A DNA stretch of 64,000 bases from Flavobacteriaceae bacterium (GTDB lineage Bacteria; Bacteroidota; Bacteroidia; Flavobacteriales; Flavobacteriaceae). The translations under genes were made by a program, and so were the position numbers. Under the pieces are notes generated by a model. That model did no database searches. It saw only the letters and a list, made by a program, of their open reading frames with translations, and was not told where the DNA came from. Where the stretch lies: assembly GCA_002707025.1 (NCBI GenBank), contig PALG01000028.1:42030-106029 (forward strand). The letters are read 5' to 3'. Shown in pieces: positions 45,960-53,149 of this stretch (positions are counted from its first letter, which is position 1; the number at the start of each line of letters is the position of its first letter).

Positions 45960-46637
45960 TTACTTAGTACGCGAAAGGATTTCATCGATCATCCCATATT
46001 CCAAGGCTCTATCTGCCTTCATCCAATAATCCCGATCGCTATCTTCAAAAACTTTTTCAACGGTTTGTCCCGAATGTTTTGCGATGATATGGTACAATTC
46101 GTCACGCAAGGTAAGGATTTCTTTTGCAGTGATTTCAATATCGCTTGCCTGACCTTGAGCGCCTCCCATAGGTTGGTGAATCATTACACGGGAGTGTGGC
46201 AAACCACTACGTTTCCCCTTTTCCCCAGCACATAATAATACAGCCCCCATAGAAGCGGCCATTCCGGTACAGATAGTGGCTACATCAGGTTTTATAAATT
46301 GCATGGTATCATAAATTCCCAAACCAGCATAGACACTTCCGCCAGGCGAATTGATATAAATTTGAATGTCTTTGGAAGCATCGGTACTTTCCAAAAACAA
46401 TAGCTGCGCCTGCACGATATTGGCTACTTGATCGTTGATTCCCGTTCCTAGAAAAATGATGCGGTCCATCATTAAACGTGAAAAAACATCCATAGCCACG
46501 GCATTCATTTGGCGTTCTTCAATAATATTAGGAGTTAAGGCAACTGGATACATACTACTTACAATTTTATCGTAATACGTGCTGCTGATGCCTTGATCCT
46601 TAATGGCAAAGTCTTTAAATTCTTTTCCGTAGTTCAT
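45960..46637 (-). CDS. clpP: ATP-dependent Clp protease proteolytic subunit
   Basis: The serine peptidase subunit. Start chosen at the ATG giving [12 protein letters not shown] (225 aa), since 17 extra codons upstream would run through a leader hairpin and add unrelated residues. Catalytic Ser129 is in GMAASMG and His154 in [11 protein letters not shown]. The [12 protein letters not shown] and INSPGGSV motifs are standard. Located between tig and clpX. A strong hairpin precedes it (46667-46699). Confidence 0.97.
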   Translation of the reverse strand: MNYGKEFKDFAIKDQGISSTYYDKIVSSMYPVALTPNIIEERQMNAVAMDVFSRLMMDRIIFLGTGINDQVANIVQAQLLFLESTDASKDIQIYINSPGGSVYAGLGIYDTMQFIKPDVATICTGMAASMGAVLLCAGEKGKRSGLPHSRVMIHQPMGGAQGQASDIEITAKEILTLRDELYHIIAKHSGQTVEKVFEDSDRDYWMKADRALEYGMIDEILSRTK

Positions 46638-46666
46638 ATATTTTTTTTGTTTTGTCAAAAAATTAA

Positions 46667-46699
46667 TAAGGCGTTGATGATTGCTCATTCAACGCCTTA
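46667..46699 (-). terminator. Hairpin between tig and clpP
   Basis: Perfect 11-bp stem TAAGGCGTTGA / TCAACGCCTTA (46667-46677 with 46689-46699) and an 11-nt loop, followed on the reverse strand by TTAATTTTTTG. It could reduce read-through from tig, or set the 5' end of clpP mRNA. Confidence 0.6.
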
Positions 46700-46722
46700 A
46701 ATATAACTATTTTATCGCTGAA

Positions 46723-48045
46723 TTACGCGTAAGCTTCTTTTACGAATTGATCGTACGTTACTTCTTTTTCCTTAAGCTTCGCATTTTCCTTGAAAAACTG
46801 AAGCAATTTATTGGTATTCAGTTGTTCGCTTAAACGCTTTACTTCTTCTTCATTGCTCATGATCCTTGCAACAATGCCCTCCACTTCCTCATCGGTTGAA
46901 TTCATTTGGCCAAATTGCGCCATTTGCCCTTTGATCATGGTTCCGGCATAGTCCTTCAATTCTTCAAAAGTGATTTGAAGCGATTCGTTTTCCTCACGAA
47001 GTTTCCCTTCGATAAGTTGATAACGTAATCCTTTTTCACTTCTTTCATATTCTTCTTTTGCCTCAGCTTCGGTCATTTTCCCTTCTCCCGTAGAACGGAT
47101 CCAACGTTTTAGGAAATCATCTGGCAAATCGAATTTGGTATTTTCAATCAAGGTTTCCACTACATCATTCAACAGTTTTTGATCTCCCTGCTGGGCAAAT
47201 TGACGTTCGGCATCTTCCTTGATTTTCTCTTTCAATTCTTTTTCTGAAGTCACATTCCCTTCACCAAACAACTTATCGAAAAGCTCTTGGTTTAGTTCGG
47301 CCATCTCACGGGTATTGATCTCTTCCACTTTGAAAGTTACTTCAATATCCAATCCATGGGCATCGTCATGAGAAACCCCTAAATGCTTTTGGTTATCATG
47401 GTCATCCTTAAAAAGTCCCTTGGTTTTAAGGGAAATTTCATCTCCTACCTTAGCGCCTAAGAGGGCATCCAATTGTTTTTTTCCTTTGATATCGTCTGTA
47501 GAAAGCGTTGCTTTTTTATTGATATCCTTCTCTTCGGAAGTAAAGGTCCCCGTAATTTCATCTCCTTTGGAAACCTCCTTTTTGGAAATCAATTTCCCGT
47601 ACTGTTTACGGATGGTTTTCACCTGATTTTCAATCATTTCCTTATCGGCTACGATTTTGTAATGCGTCGTTGCTTTTTTGGAAAGATCTACTTTAAAGTC
47701 GGGCGTTAAACCCAATTCAAATTCAAATGCGAAATCCTCGCTATCCCAATTGATGTCAGCTTCATTTTTGGGCAATGGATTTCCTAAAATATCAAGCTTT
47801 TCCTCGGTAAGGTATTTGTGCAAATTATCTTGAAGTAGCTTATTCACTTCTTCTACCAAAACAGCTCTTCCAAACTGCTTTTTTACCATTCCCATTGGGA
47901 TTTGCCCCTTTCGGAATCCAGGAATATTGGCATTTTTCCGGTAGTTTTTCAAAACGCTATCTACTTTTTCAGCGTAATCGTCTTTAGAAATCTCTACGGT
48001 AAGCACCGCATTCAAGCTATCAATGTCTTTTTTTGTGATGTTCAT
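46723..48045 (-). CDS. tig: Trigger factor
   Basis: A 440-residue ribosome-associated chaperone. The N-terminal ribosome-binding signature is GFRKGQIP (IPGFRKGQIPMGMVKKQFG). A central peptidyl-prolyl-isomerase-like domain (about 155-245) is followed by the long helical C-terminal arms. The length fits the family. It has the best -7/-33 promoter match in the window and heads the tig-clpP-clpX group, coupling nascent-chain folding to proteolysis. Confidence 0.96.
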   Translation of the reverse strand: MNITKKDIDSLNAVLTVEISKDDYAEKVDSVLKNYRKNANIPGFRKGQIPMGMVKKQFGRAVLVEEVNKLLQDNLHKYLTEEKLDILGNPLPKNEADINWDSEDFAFEFELGLTPDFKVDLSKKATTHYKIVADKEMIENQVKTIRKQYGKLISKKEVSKGDEITGTFTSEEKDINKKATLSTDDIKGKKQLDALLGAKVGDEISLKTKGLFKDDHDNQKHLGVSHDDAHGLDIEVTFKVEEINTREMAELNQELFDKLFGEGNVTSEKELKEKIKEDAERQFAQQGDQKLLNDVVETLIENTKFDLPDDFLKRWIRSTGEGKMTEAEAKEEYERSEKGLRYQLIEGKLREENESLQITFEELKDYAGTMIKGQMAQFGQMNSTDEEVEGIVARIMSNEEEVKRLSEQLNTNKLLQFFKENAKLKEKEVTYDQFVKEAYA

Positions 48046-48068
48046 TATAATCCCTTAAAAATTGGGTG

Positions 48069-48099
48069 CAAAAGTAGTTTATTTTCCCTTATGGAGCAA
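48069..48099 (-). promoter_or_regulatory. Promoter of tig
   Basis: Reverse strand: TTG (48097-48099), 20-nt spacer, TACTTTTG (48069-48076). The ATG follows about 23 bp later. Both elements are exact consensus. Confidence 0.72.
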
Positions 48100-48125
48100 G
48101 CTTTCAGCTACTGTATTTCAACCCC

Positions 48126-48470
48126 TTATTTATCTTTCTCCACGATGGAAAAAAGGATGGACTGTAAAAGTGATAATAATAAACTAAAAAGGAGTGCCCA
48201 CCAAAAACTACCTACCGCAAATCCCGAGATAAAATAATCGGCCATCAAGATTATAAAGGCGTTAATCACTAATAAAAATAACCCCAAGGTAATAAGCGTA
48301 ATAGGTAAGGTGAGAAAAATTAAAATAGGCTTTACAATAAGCCGCAATATAGCCAATACTACGGCTACAATAATCGCCGATCCATAGCTGGCTACCTCTA
48401 CTCCTGGCAGAAGGTAAGACAAGATTACCACCGCTAAGGCAGTCAATAAAATTTTTAGAATAGTTTGCAT
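48126..48470 (-). CDS. Phage-holin-family-IV-like small membrane protein
   Basis: A 114-residue protein with about four hydrophobic helices, starting MQTILKILLTALAVVILSY. It matches the small membrane family commonly labelled phage holin IV/YvlD-like; the pattern LPGVEVASYGSAIIVAVVLAI with PIxLITLGLFLLVIN is characteristic. No phage gene lies nearby, so it is not evidence of a prophage. An upstream ATG would overlap the hydrolase gene and add 53 hydrophilic residues, and is rejected. Confidence 0.85.
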   Translation of the reverse strand: MQTILKILLTALAVVILSYLLPGVEVASYGSAIIVAVVLAILRLIVKPILIFLTLPITLITLGLFLLVINAFIILMADYFISGFAVGSFWWALLFSLLLSLLQSILFSIVEKDK

Positions 48471-48504
48471 GGTTGTTTGATTTGCTTCTTTAAATTTCGA
48501 AAAA

Positions 48505-49269
48505 TCAGGATAAAAATTCCATAATCTTTTCATAAAATTCGGAAGGGTTTTCGGCATGCAACCAATGCCCCGCCTTGGAAACGGTTTTAAATTGTGCCTT
48601 CGGAAAATGTTTGGAAATAAGCAACTCATCTACCGGAAGGATGTATCCCGATTGCTCCCCTTTAATGAACAAGGTTGCTTTTTCAAACGTGGCATTTTCA
48701 GCTAAAGCCTCCCCAACGGCATCGTATTTTTCCACCAAAACCGGCAAATTCATTCGAAGTGCTAATTTTCCCTTTTCCACCCAATACAGATTTTTCAGTA
48801 AAAACTGTCGCACCCCCTTCTGCGGAATGTATTCAGAAAGTACCTCATCGGCTTCCCCACGGGAAGAAATTTTATTAAAATCCAAAGAAGAAAGGCCTTT
48901 CAAAATATCCTGATGGTGTGGCGGATATGCCTTCGGCCCAATATCTGCCACGATAAGACGGGACACTTTTTCGGGATGATCCACGGCAAACTGCATGGCT
49001 GTTTTTCCTCCCATGGAATGCCCCATTAAAATAATTTCATCGAGCTGATGTGTATCGCAATACGCTTTCAGGTCCTCTGCCATAGCTTTGTAACCAAACG
49101 TCTCGCTGTGAAAACTCCTTCCGTGATTACGCTGATCAACCAAATGAACTTGATATCCTGCTTCCGAAAACTCATTGCCTAGGGTTTTCCAATTGTCACT
49201 CATTCCTAAAAATCCGTGAAGGATCACAAATGGCGTTCCTTCTCCTATAACTTGTGCGTGTAATTGCAT
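48505..49269 (-). CDS. Alpha/beta-fold hydrolase
   Basis: A 254-residue hydrolase of the YbfF/esterase type. Oxyanion region ILHGFLGMSDNWKTLG, nucleophile serine in GHSMGGKTAMQF, an acid in the LFIKGEQSGYI region and the catalytic histidine in AGHWLHAENP. It begins with one base shared with the pdxJ stop codon (TAATG), so the two are translated together. The substrate is unknown; thioesterase or carboxylesterase activity is the family norm. Confidence 0.92.
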   Translation of the reverse strand: MQLHAQVIGEGTPFVILHGFLGMSDNWKTLGNEFSEAGYQVHLVDQRNHGRSFHSETFGYKAMAEDLKAYCDTHQLDEIILMGHSMGGKTAMQFAVDHPEKVSRLIVADIGPKAYPPHHQDILKGLSSLDFNKISSRGEADEVLSEYIPQKGVRQFLLKNLYWVEKGKLALRMNLPVLVEKYDAVGEALAENATFEKATLFIKGEQSGYILPVDELLISKHFPKAQFKTVSKAGHWLHAENPSEFYEKIMEFLS

Positions 49270-49982
49270 TACTGTAATTTTTCTAAATATTCCTTTATCA
49301 CGTTTTCCAAACCTTTGTAAATAGCTTCACAGATAAGGGCATGGCCTATGGAAACTTCCAATAAATGAGGAATGTTTTGTTTAAAAAAACGAATGTTTTC
49401 CAGCGACAGATCGTGTCCCGCGTTAATTCCCAAACCTAATTCGTGTGCTTTTACGGCGCATTCCCTGTAAGGCTCTATGGCCTTTTCATTTCCCAAACCA
49501 TATTGGTGCGCGAAGGCTTCCGTATACAGCTCTATCCTGTCGGTGCCCGTGGCTACCGCCCCTTCAATCATTCTCACGTCTGGGTCTACAAAAATGGAAG
49601 TACGGATTCCATGGCGTTTGCATTCAGAAATCACTTCGGAAAGAAACACTTTGTGCTTTACCGTATCCCAACCGGCATTCGAAGTAATGGCATCTACCGC
49701 ATCGGGAACGAGCGTCACTTGCGTAGGTTTTATTTGCAACACCATTTCTAGAAAGTTGTCGATAGGGTTTCCCTCAATATTGTATTCGGTGTGAACTACC
49801 GACTGTAAATCGAACGCATCTTGGTAACGAATATGCCGTTCATCGGGCCTGGGATGAATTGTGACCCCTTGGGCCCCAAATTTTTGCACATCTTTGGCTA
49901 CCTCTAGTACATTGGGTATATTACCCCCACGTGCATTTCGCAACGTGGCGATTTTATTAATATTTACACTTAATTTTGTCAT
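49269..49982 (-). CDS. pdxJ: Pyridoxine 5'-phosphate synthase
   Basis: Condenses 1-deoxyxylulose 5-phosphate with aminoacetone phosphate to pyridoxine phosphate. The TIM-barrel protein is 237 aa. LSVNINKIATLRNARGGN, HPRPDERHI and INAGHDLSLEN are the diagnostic segments. The ATG at 49982 gives MTKLSVNINKIATL, the usual start. A hairpin-like TTTGCAAC/GTTGCAAA pair (49983-50004) covers the leader. Followed by the hydrolase gene. Confidence 0.96.
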   Translation of the reverse strand: MTKLSVNINKIATLRNARGGNIPNVLEVAKDVQKFGAQGVTIHPRPDERHIRYQDAFDLQSVVHTEYNIEGNPIDNFLEMVLQIKPTQVTLVPDAVDAITSNAGWDTVKHKVFLSEVISECKRHGIRTSIFVDPDVRMIEGAVATGTDRIELYTEAFAHQYGLGNEKAIEPYRECAVKAHELGLGINAGHDLSLENIRFFKQNIPHLLEVSIGHALICEAIYKGLENVIKEYLEKLQ

Positions 49983-50000
49983 TTTGCAACGCTTTAGTTG

Positions 50001-50008
50001 CAAAAATA
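50001..50008 (-). promoter_or_regulatory. Predicted -7 box for pdxJ
   Basis: Reverse-strand TATTTTTG, exact consensus, 18 bp before the ATG. It is partly inside the TTTGCAAC inverted repeat. Confidence 0.5.
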
Positions 50009-50066
50009 CAAACTTGATCTCCCGTTTGGCACGGTTATTTTAAGTAATTTGCATAAAAATTGAATT

Positions 50067-50723
50067 GTGGAAACTCAAAGTTACATCATTAACGACATAC
50101 AACCTTTTGACATACAAGAGAAGCTTAGTGAAGTGAAAAACGCTTTTAACCAGCTTACCTACTCTCATGTGCCGGTAACCAAAGGAAAGGAGTATGTGGG
50201 CTGTATCTCTGAAACAGACGCCCATTGTTTTGACTCCAAAAAAGCCTTGGAAGATTACAGTTATGCTCTAGAACCCTTCTTTGTCAGTCTACAAACCAAT
50301 TGGTTGGACATCTTGGAGGCATTTGCACTGCAATCGTCGAATATTATGCCAGTATTGAATGATAAAAATGAATACCTAGGCTATTACGAATTAAGTGATA
50401 TCATGTCGCTATTTAACGATACGCCTTTTTTGAACGAAGCGGGAGGTATTATTGTAGTGGAAAAAGGGAGTCGGGAGTATTCGTTTAGTGAAATTTGCCA
50501 GATTGTTGAAACCAACGACGCTAAAATTTTAGGGGTGTTTATTTCAAAAATTGAAAACGACATTACTCAAGCGACTATTAAAATTGGTCATTCGGGGATG
50601 AATGCTATTGTTCAAACCTTCCGAAGATATGGCTACAATGTAGTTTCTGAACACCATGAAGACCTAATGCAGGAAGAGCTAAAGGAACGCTCGCAATACT
50701 TAGACAAATACCTAAATATCTAA
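50067..50723 (+). CDS. CBS-domain protein
   Basis: A 218-residue protein with two CBS repeats in the first 130 residues (SHVPVTKGKEYVGCISETDA; NIMPVLNDKNEYLGYYELSDI) and a C-terminal half resembling an ACT-like fold (GIIVVEKGSREYSFSEICQIV). CBS pairs bind adenosine nucleotides in many proteins. The start is GTG at 50067. It is 3 bp before nadK, so a nucleotide-sensing role linked to NAD(P) supply is possible, but this is inference. Confidence 0.88.
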   Translation: METQSYIINDIQPFDIQEKLSEVKNAFNQLTYSHVPVTKGKEYVGCISETDAHCFDSKKALEDYSYALEPFFVSLQTNWLDILEAFALQSSNIMPVLNDKNEYLGYYELSDIMSLFNDTPFLNEAGGIIVVEKGSREYSFSEICQIVETNDAKILGVFISKIENDITQATIKIGHSGMNAIVQTFRRYGYNVVSEHHEDLMQEELKERSQYLDKYLNI

Positions 50724-50726
50724 AAA

Positions 50727-51611
50727 ATGAAAATTGGTATTTACGGTCAATTTTATCACAAAGATTCTGAAAAGTACATTCAGCATATTTTGGATGCCCT
50801 TCAGAAAAACAATGCTGAAGTCTATATTGAAGAAGGTTTCCTGAAAATAATTGAAGCACACGAGGGAATTGCAACGCCGGTAAGCAGCATGGCTACTTTC
50901 AAGGAATTGGATAGAACCTACGATTTTTTCTTTAGCATTGGAGGCGATGGAACCCTGTTAAAGTCGGTTACTTTTGTTCGGGATCTAGACATCCCCATTG
51001 TAGGGATCAACACCGGAAGGTTAGGATTCCTGGCGACCCTTCAGAAAGAAACTATTTCAGAAAGTATTCATAATATTTTTGAAGGAAACTATAGCTTGTC
51101 GGAAAGAAGCTTGCTTTCCATAGAAACCGAACCCTACAACGAATGCCTTTCCCCGCTCAATTTTGCCTTAAATGAAATCGCCGTTAACCGGAAGAATACC
51201 ACTTCCATGATAAAAGTTGAAACTTTGGTTGATGGGGAATACCTTACCTCTTATTGGAGCGACGGCCTTATTTTATCTACGCCCACCGGTTCCACGGGAT
51301 ATTCTTTAAGCTGTGGTGGACCAGTCATAGACCCTTCCACCCATAGCATCGTAATTACCCCCATTGCTCCGCACAATCTTAACGCAAGGCCCTTGGTATT
51401 GCCCGACCACTGTGAAATTACTTTGAAGGTGAGTGGTCGCGAAGACCATTACCTCATTTCCTTGGACTCTAGAATTGCGACCCTAACCAACAACACAGAA
51501 ATTACCATTAAAAGAGCCCCTTTTACCATAAAAATGGTTCAAATGCATCATGCCTCCTTTATTAAGACCCTTCGAGAAAAGTTGCTTTGGGGAGAAGATA
51601 AACGCAACTAA
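50727..51611 (+). CDS. nadK: NAD kinase
   Basis: Phosphorylates NAD to NADP. A 294-residue protein with GGDGT at residues 72-76 (FSIGGDGTLLKS), the NTGRLGFLA motif and the SPTGSTGYSLSCGG loop (TPTGSTGYSLSCGGPV). Standard length. It follows the CBS gene by 3 bp and may be translated from the same mRNA. A -7 box lies within 51687-51694 for the next gene, so the operon probably ends here. Confidence 0.97.
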   Translation: MKIGIYGQFYHKDSEKYIQHILDALQKNNAEVYIEEGFLKIIEAHEGIATPVSSMATFKELDRTYDFFFSIGGDGTLLKSVTFVRDLDIPIVGINTGRLGFLATLQKETISESIHNIFEGNYSLSERSLLSIETEPYNECLSPLNFALNEIAVNRKNTTSMIKVETLVDGEYLTSYWSDGLILSTPTGSTGYSLSCGGPVIDPSTHSIVITPIAPHNLNARPLVLPDHCEITLKVSGREDHYLISLDSRIATLTNNTEITIKRAPFTIKMVQMHHASFIKTLREKLLWGEDKRN

Positions 51612-51686
51612 ACAATAAAAAACCCGAAAACTTGTTTTACACACAGTACTAATTTGCTGAAACTATGGCGAAGCAAAGTTTATTGT

Positions 51687-51694
51687 TATATTTG
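51687..51694 (+). promoter_or_regulatory. Predicted -7 box for the envelope cluster
   Basis: TATATTTG matches TAnnTTTG, 17 bp before the DUF6089 ATG. It would drive DUF6089-uppS-bamA and possibly the skp genes. No TTG at -33. Confidence 0.5.
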
Positions 51695-51710
51695 CAAACT
51701 TTTAAAGAAT

Positions 51711-52406
51711 ATGAAGTACTTAGCAGCAGTAATTTTACTCATAGGTTGCTCTTTAACAAGCCTTTCCCAAACCTACGAAATAGGAGGCTTTTTGGGGGGC
51801 TCAAATTATATAGGGGATATTGGAAAAACCAATTACATCGCCCCCAACAACTTGGCATTTGGCGGGATTTTCAAATGGAACCGAAGTGCGAGACATTCCT
51901 TTAGGGGAACCATCATTCTTTCCGATATTAGTGGAGATGATGCCGAATCTAGTGAAGAACGAAGAAAACAAAGGGGGTATTCTTTTAAAAATTCTATCTT
52001 AGAAGCCTCATTAGGGATTGAATTTACTTTTTGGGAGTTTAATTTACACTCAGGCTATCCACAAACGACGCCCTACCTGTATACCGGATTAACCTATTTT
52101 GGATATAACTCCCTCTACAAAAGAAGTGGTTCAGACATAATGATTGAGTATGACAATGCTGGGTCGTTCGCCATCCCTATGGTGGTAGGCCTCAAAACCT
52201 CTATTGGGACCCGATTTGTATTAGGTATGGAAATAGGCGCTCGATATACATTTACGGACAACTTAGACGGAAGCAATCCTACAGGAGGACTTGAAAATGA
52301 AGATACTTTGAAGTTTGGAAACATTAATAGCGACGACTGGTATGTTTTCACAGGAGTGACCTTAACCGTTACCTTTGGAAGGGAACCTTGTTATTGTAAT
52401 TTTTAA
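51711..52406 (+). CDS. DUF6089-family outer-membrane protein
   Basis: A 231-residue predicted beta-barrel with signal peptide MKYLAAVILLIGCSLTSLSQ followed by YEIGGFLGGSNYIGDIG. Alternating strands and a terminal aromatic (CYCNF) support an outer-membrane site. The family is fixed next to uppS and bamA in many Flavobacteriaceae. The ATG at 51711 is chosen because a start 57 bp earlier adds residues before the signal peptide. Its stop shares the A of the uppS ATG (TAATG). Function unknown. Confidence 0.85.
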   Translation: MKYLAAVILLIGCSLTSLSQTYEIGGFLGGSNYIGDIGKTNYIAPNNLAFGGIFKWNRSARHSFRGTIILSDISGDDAESSEERRKQRGYSFKNSILEASLGIEFTFWEFNLHSGYPQTTPYLYTGLTYFGYNSLYKRSGSDIMIEYDNAGSFAIPMVVGLKTSIGTRFVLGMEIGARYTFTDNLDGSNPTGGLENEDTLKFGNINSDDWYVFTGVTLTVTFGREPCYCNF

Positions 52407-53149
52407 TGGAATTAAAGGACCAAATAGAACTATCCAAATTGCCCAAGCACATCGCCATTATTATGGATGGTAATGGTCGTTGGGCCAAAAAACAAGGGTA
52501 TTTTCGATCCTTTGGACATGAGAATGGCACAAAAGCCGTTCGGGATATTGTAGAAGCTTGTGCCGAACTTCCAGTACCGTATTTAACCCTTTTCGCCTTT
52601 TCTACGGAAAATTGGAATCGTCCAAAAATTGAAGTGAACACCTTAATGAAACTTTTGGTTTCTTCTTTAAAGAAAGAAATAAAAACCCTTCAGGAAAACA
52701 ATATTAAACTCAATGCTATTGGCGACCTGGAAGCCCTTCCGAAGAAAGCATACGACGAACTTGAAGATGTACTGGAAAAGACTAAAAACAATTCTAGGAT
52801 GACCCTTACCCTAGCGTTAAGTTATGGTTCTAGGGAAGAAATTACAAAAACCATAAAAGAGATTAGTCTTAAAGTTAAAAATAACCTAATTTCGCCGCAG
52901 GATATTGATGAATCGGTGATAAATAATCATCTTTACACGCGGGATTTGCCCGATGTAGATTTATTGATTAGGACAAGTGGCGAGCAAAGGATAAGCAACT
53001 TTTTATTATGGCAAATAGCATATGCTGAATTGTATTTCACAGAAATACTTTGGCCAGATTACAGAAAAAAGGATCTTTTTGAAGCCATATTAAATTACCA
53101 AAACAGAGAGAGAAGATTTGGAAAGACGAGCGAACAACTTAATTCATAA
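52406..53149 (+). CDS. uppS: Undecaprenyl diphosphate synthase
   Basis: Cis-prenyltransferase that makes the C55 lipid carrier for peptidoglycan and other envelope glycans. 247 aa. Catalytic Asp21 is in IIMDGNGRWAKK; the SRLSNFLLWQ-type motif appears as GEQRISNFLLWQIAYAE, and the FAFSTENW segment is conserved. It overlaps DUF6089 by one base and contains the presumed TTG start of bamA. Confidence 0.97.
   Translation: MELKDQIELSKLPKHIAIIMDGNGRWAKKQGYFRSFGHENGTKAVRDIVEACAELPVPYLTLFAFSTENWNRPKIEVNTLMKLLVSSLKKEIKTLQENNIKLNAIGDLEALPKKAYDELEDVLEKTKNNSRMTLTLALSYGSREEITKTIKEISLKVKNNLISPQDIDESVINNHLYTRDLPDVDLLIRTSGEQRISNFLLWQIAYAELYFTEILWPDYRKKDLFEAILNYQNRERRFGKTSEQLNS

Noticed and set aside
48126..48470. 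Phage holin as a lysis gene
   Set aside because: This small-membrane family is widespread in chromosomes; the neighbours are housekeeping genes.
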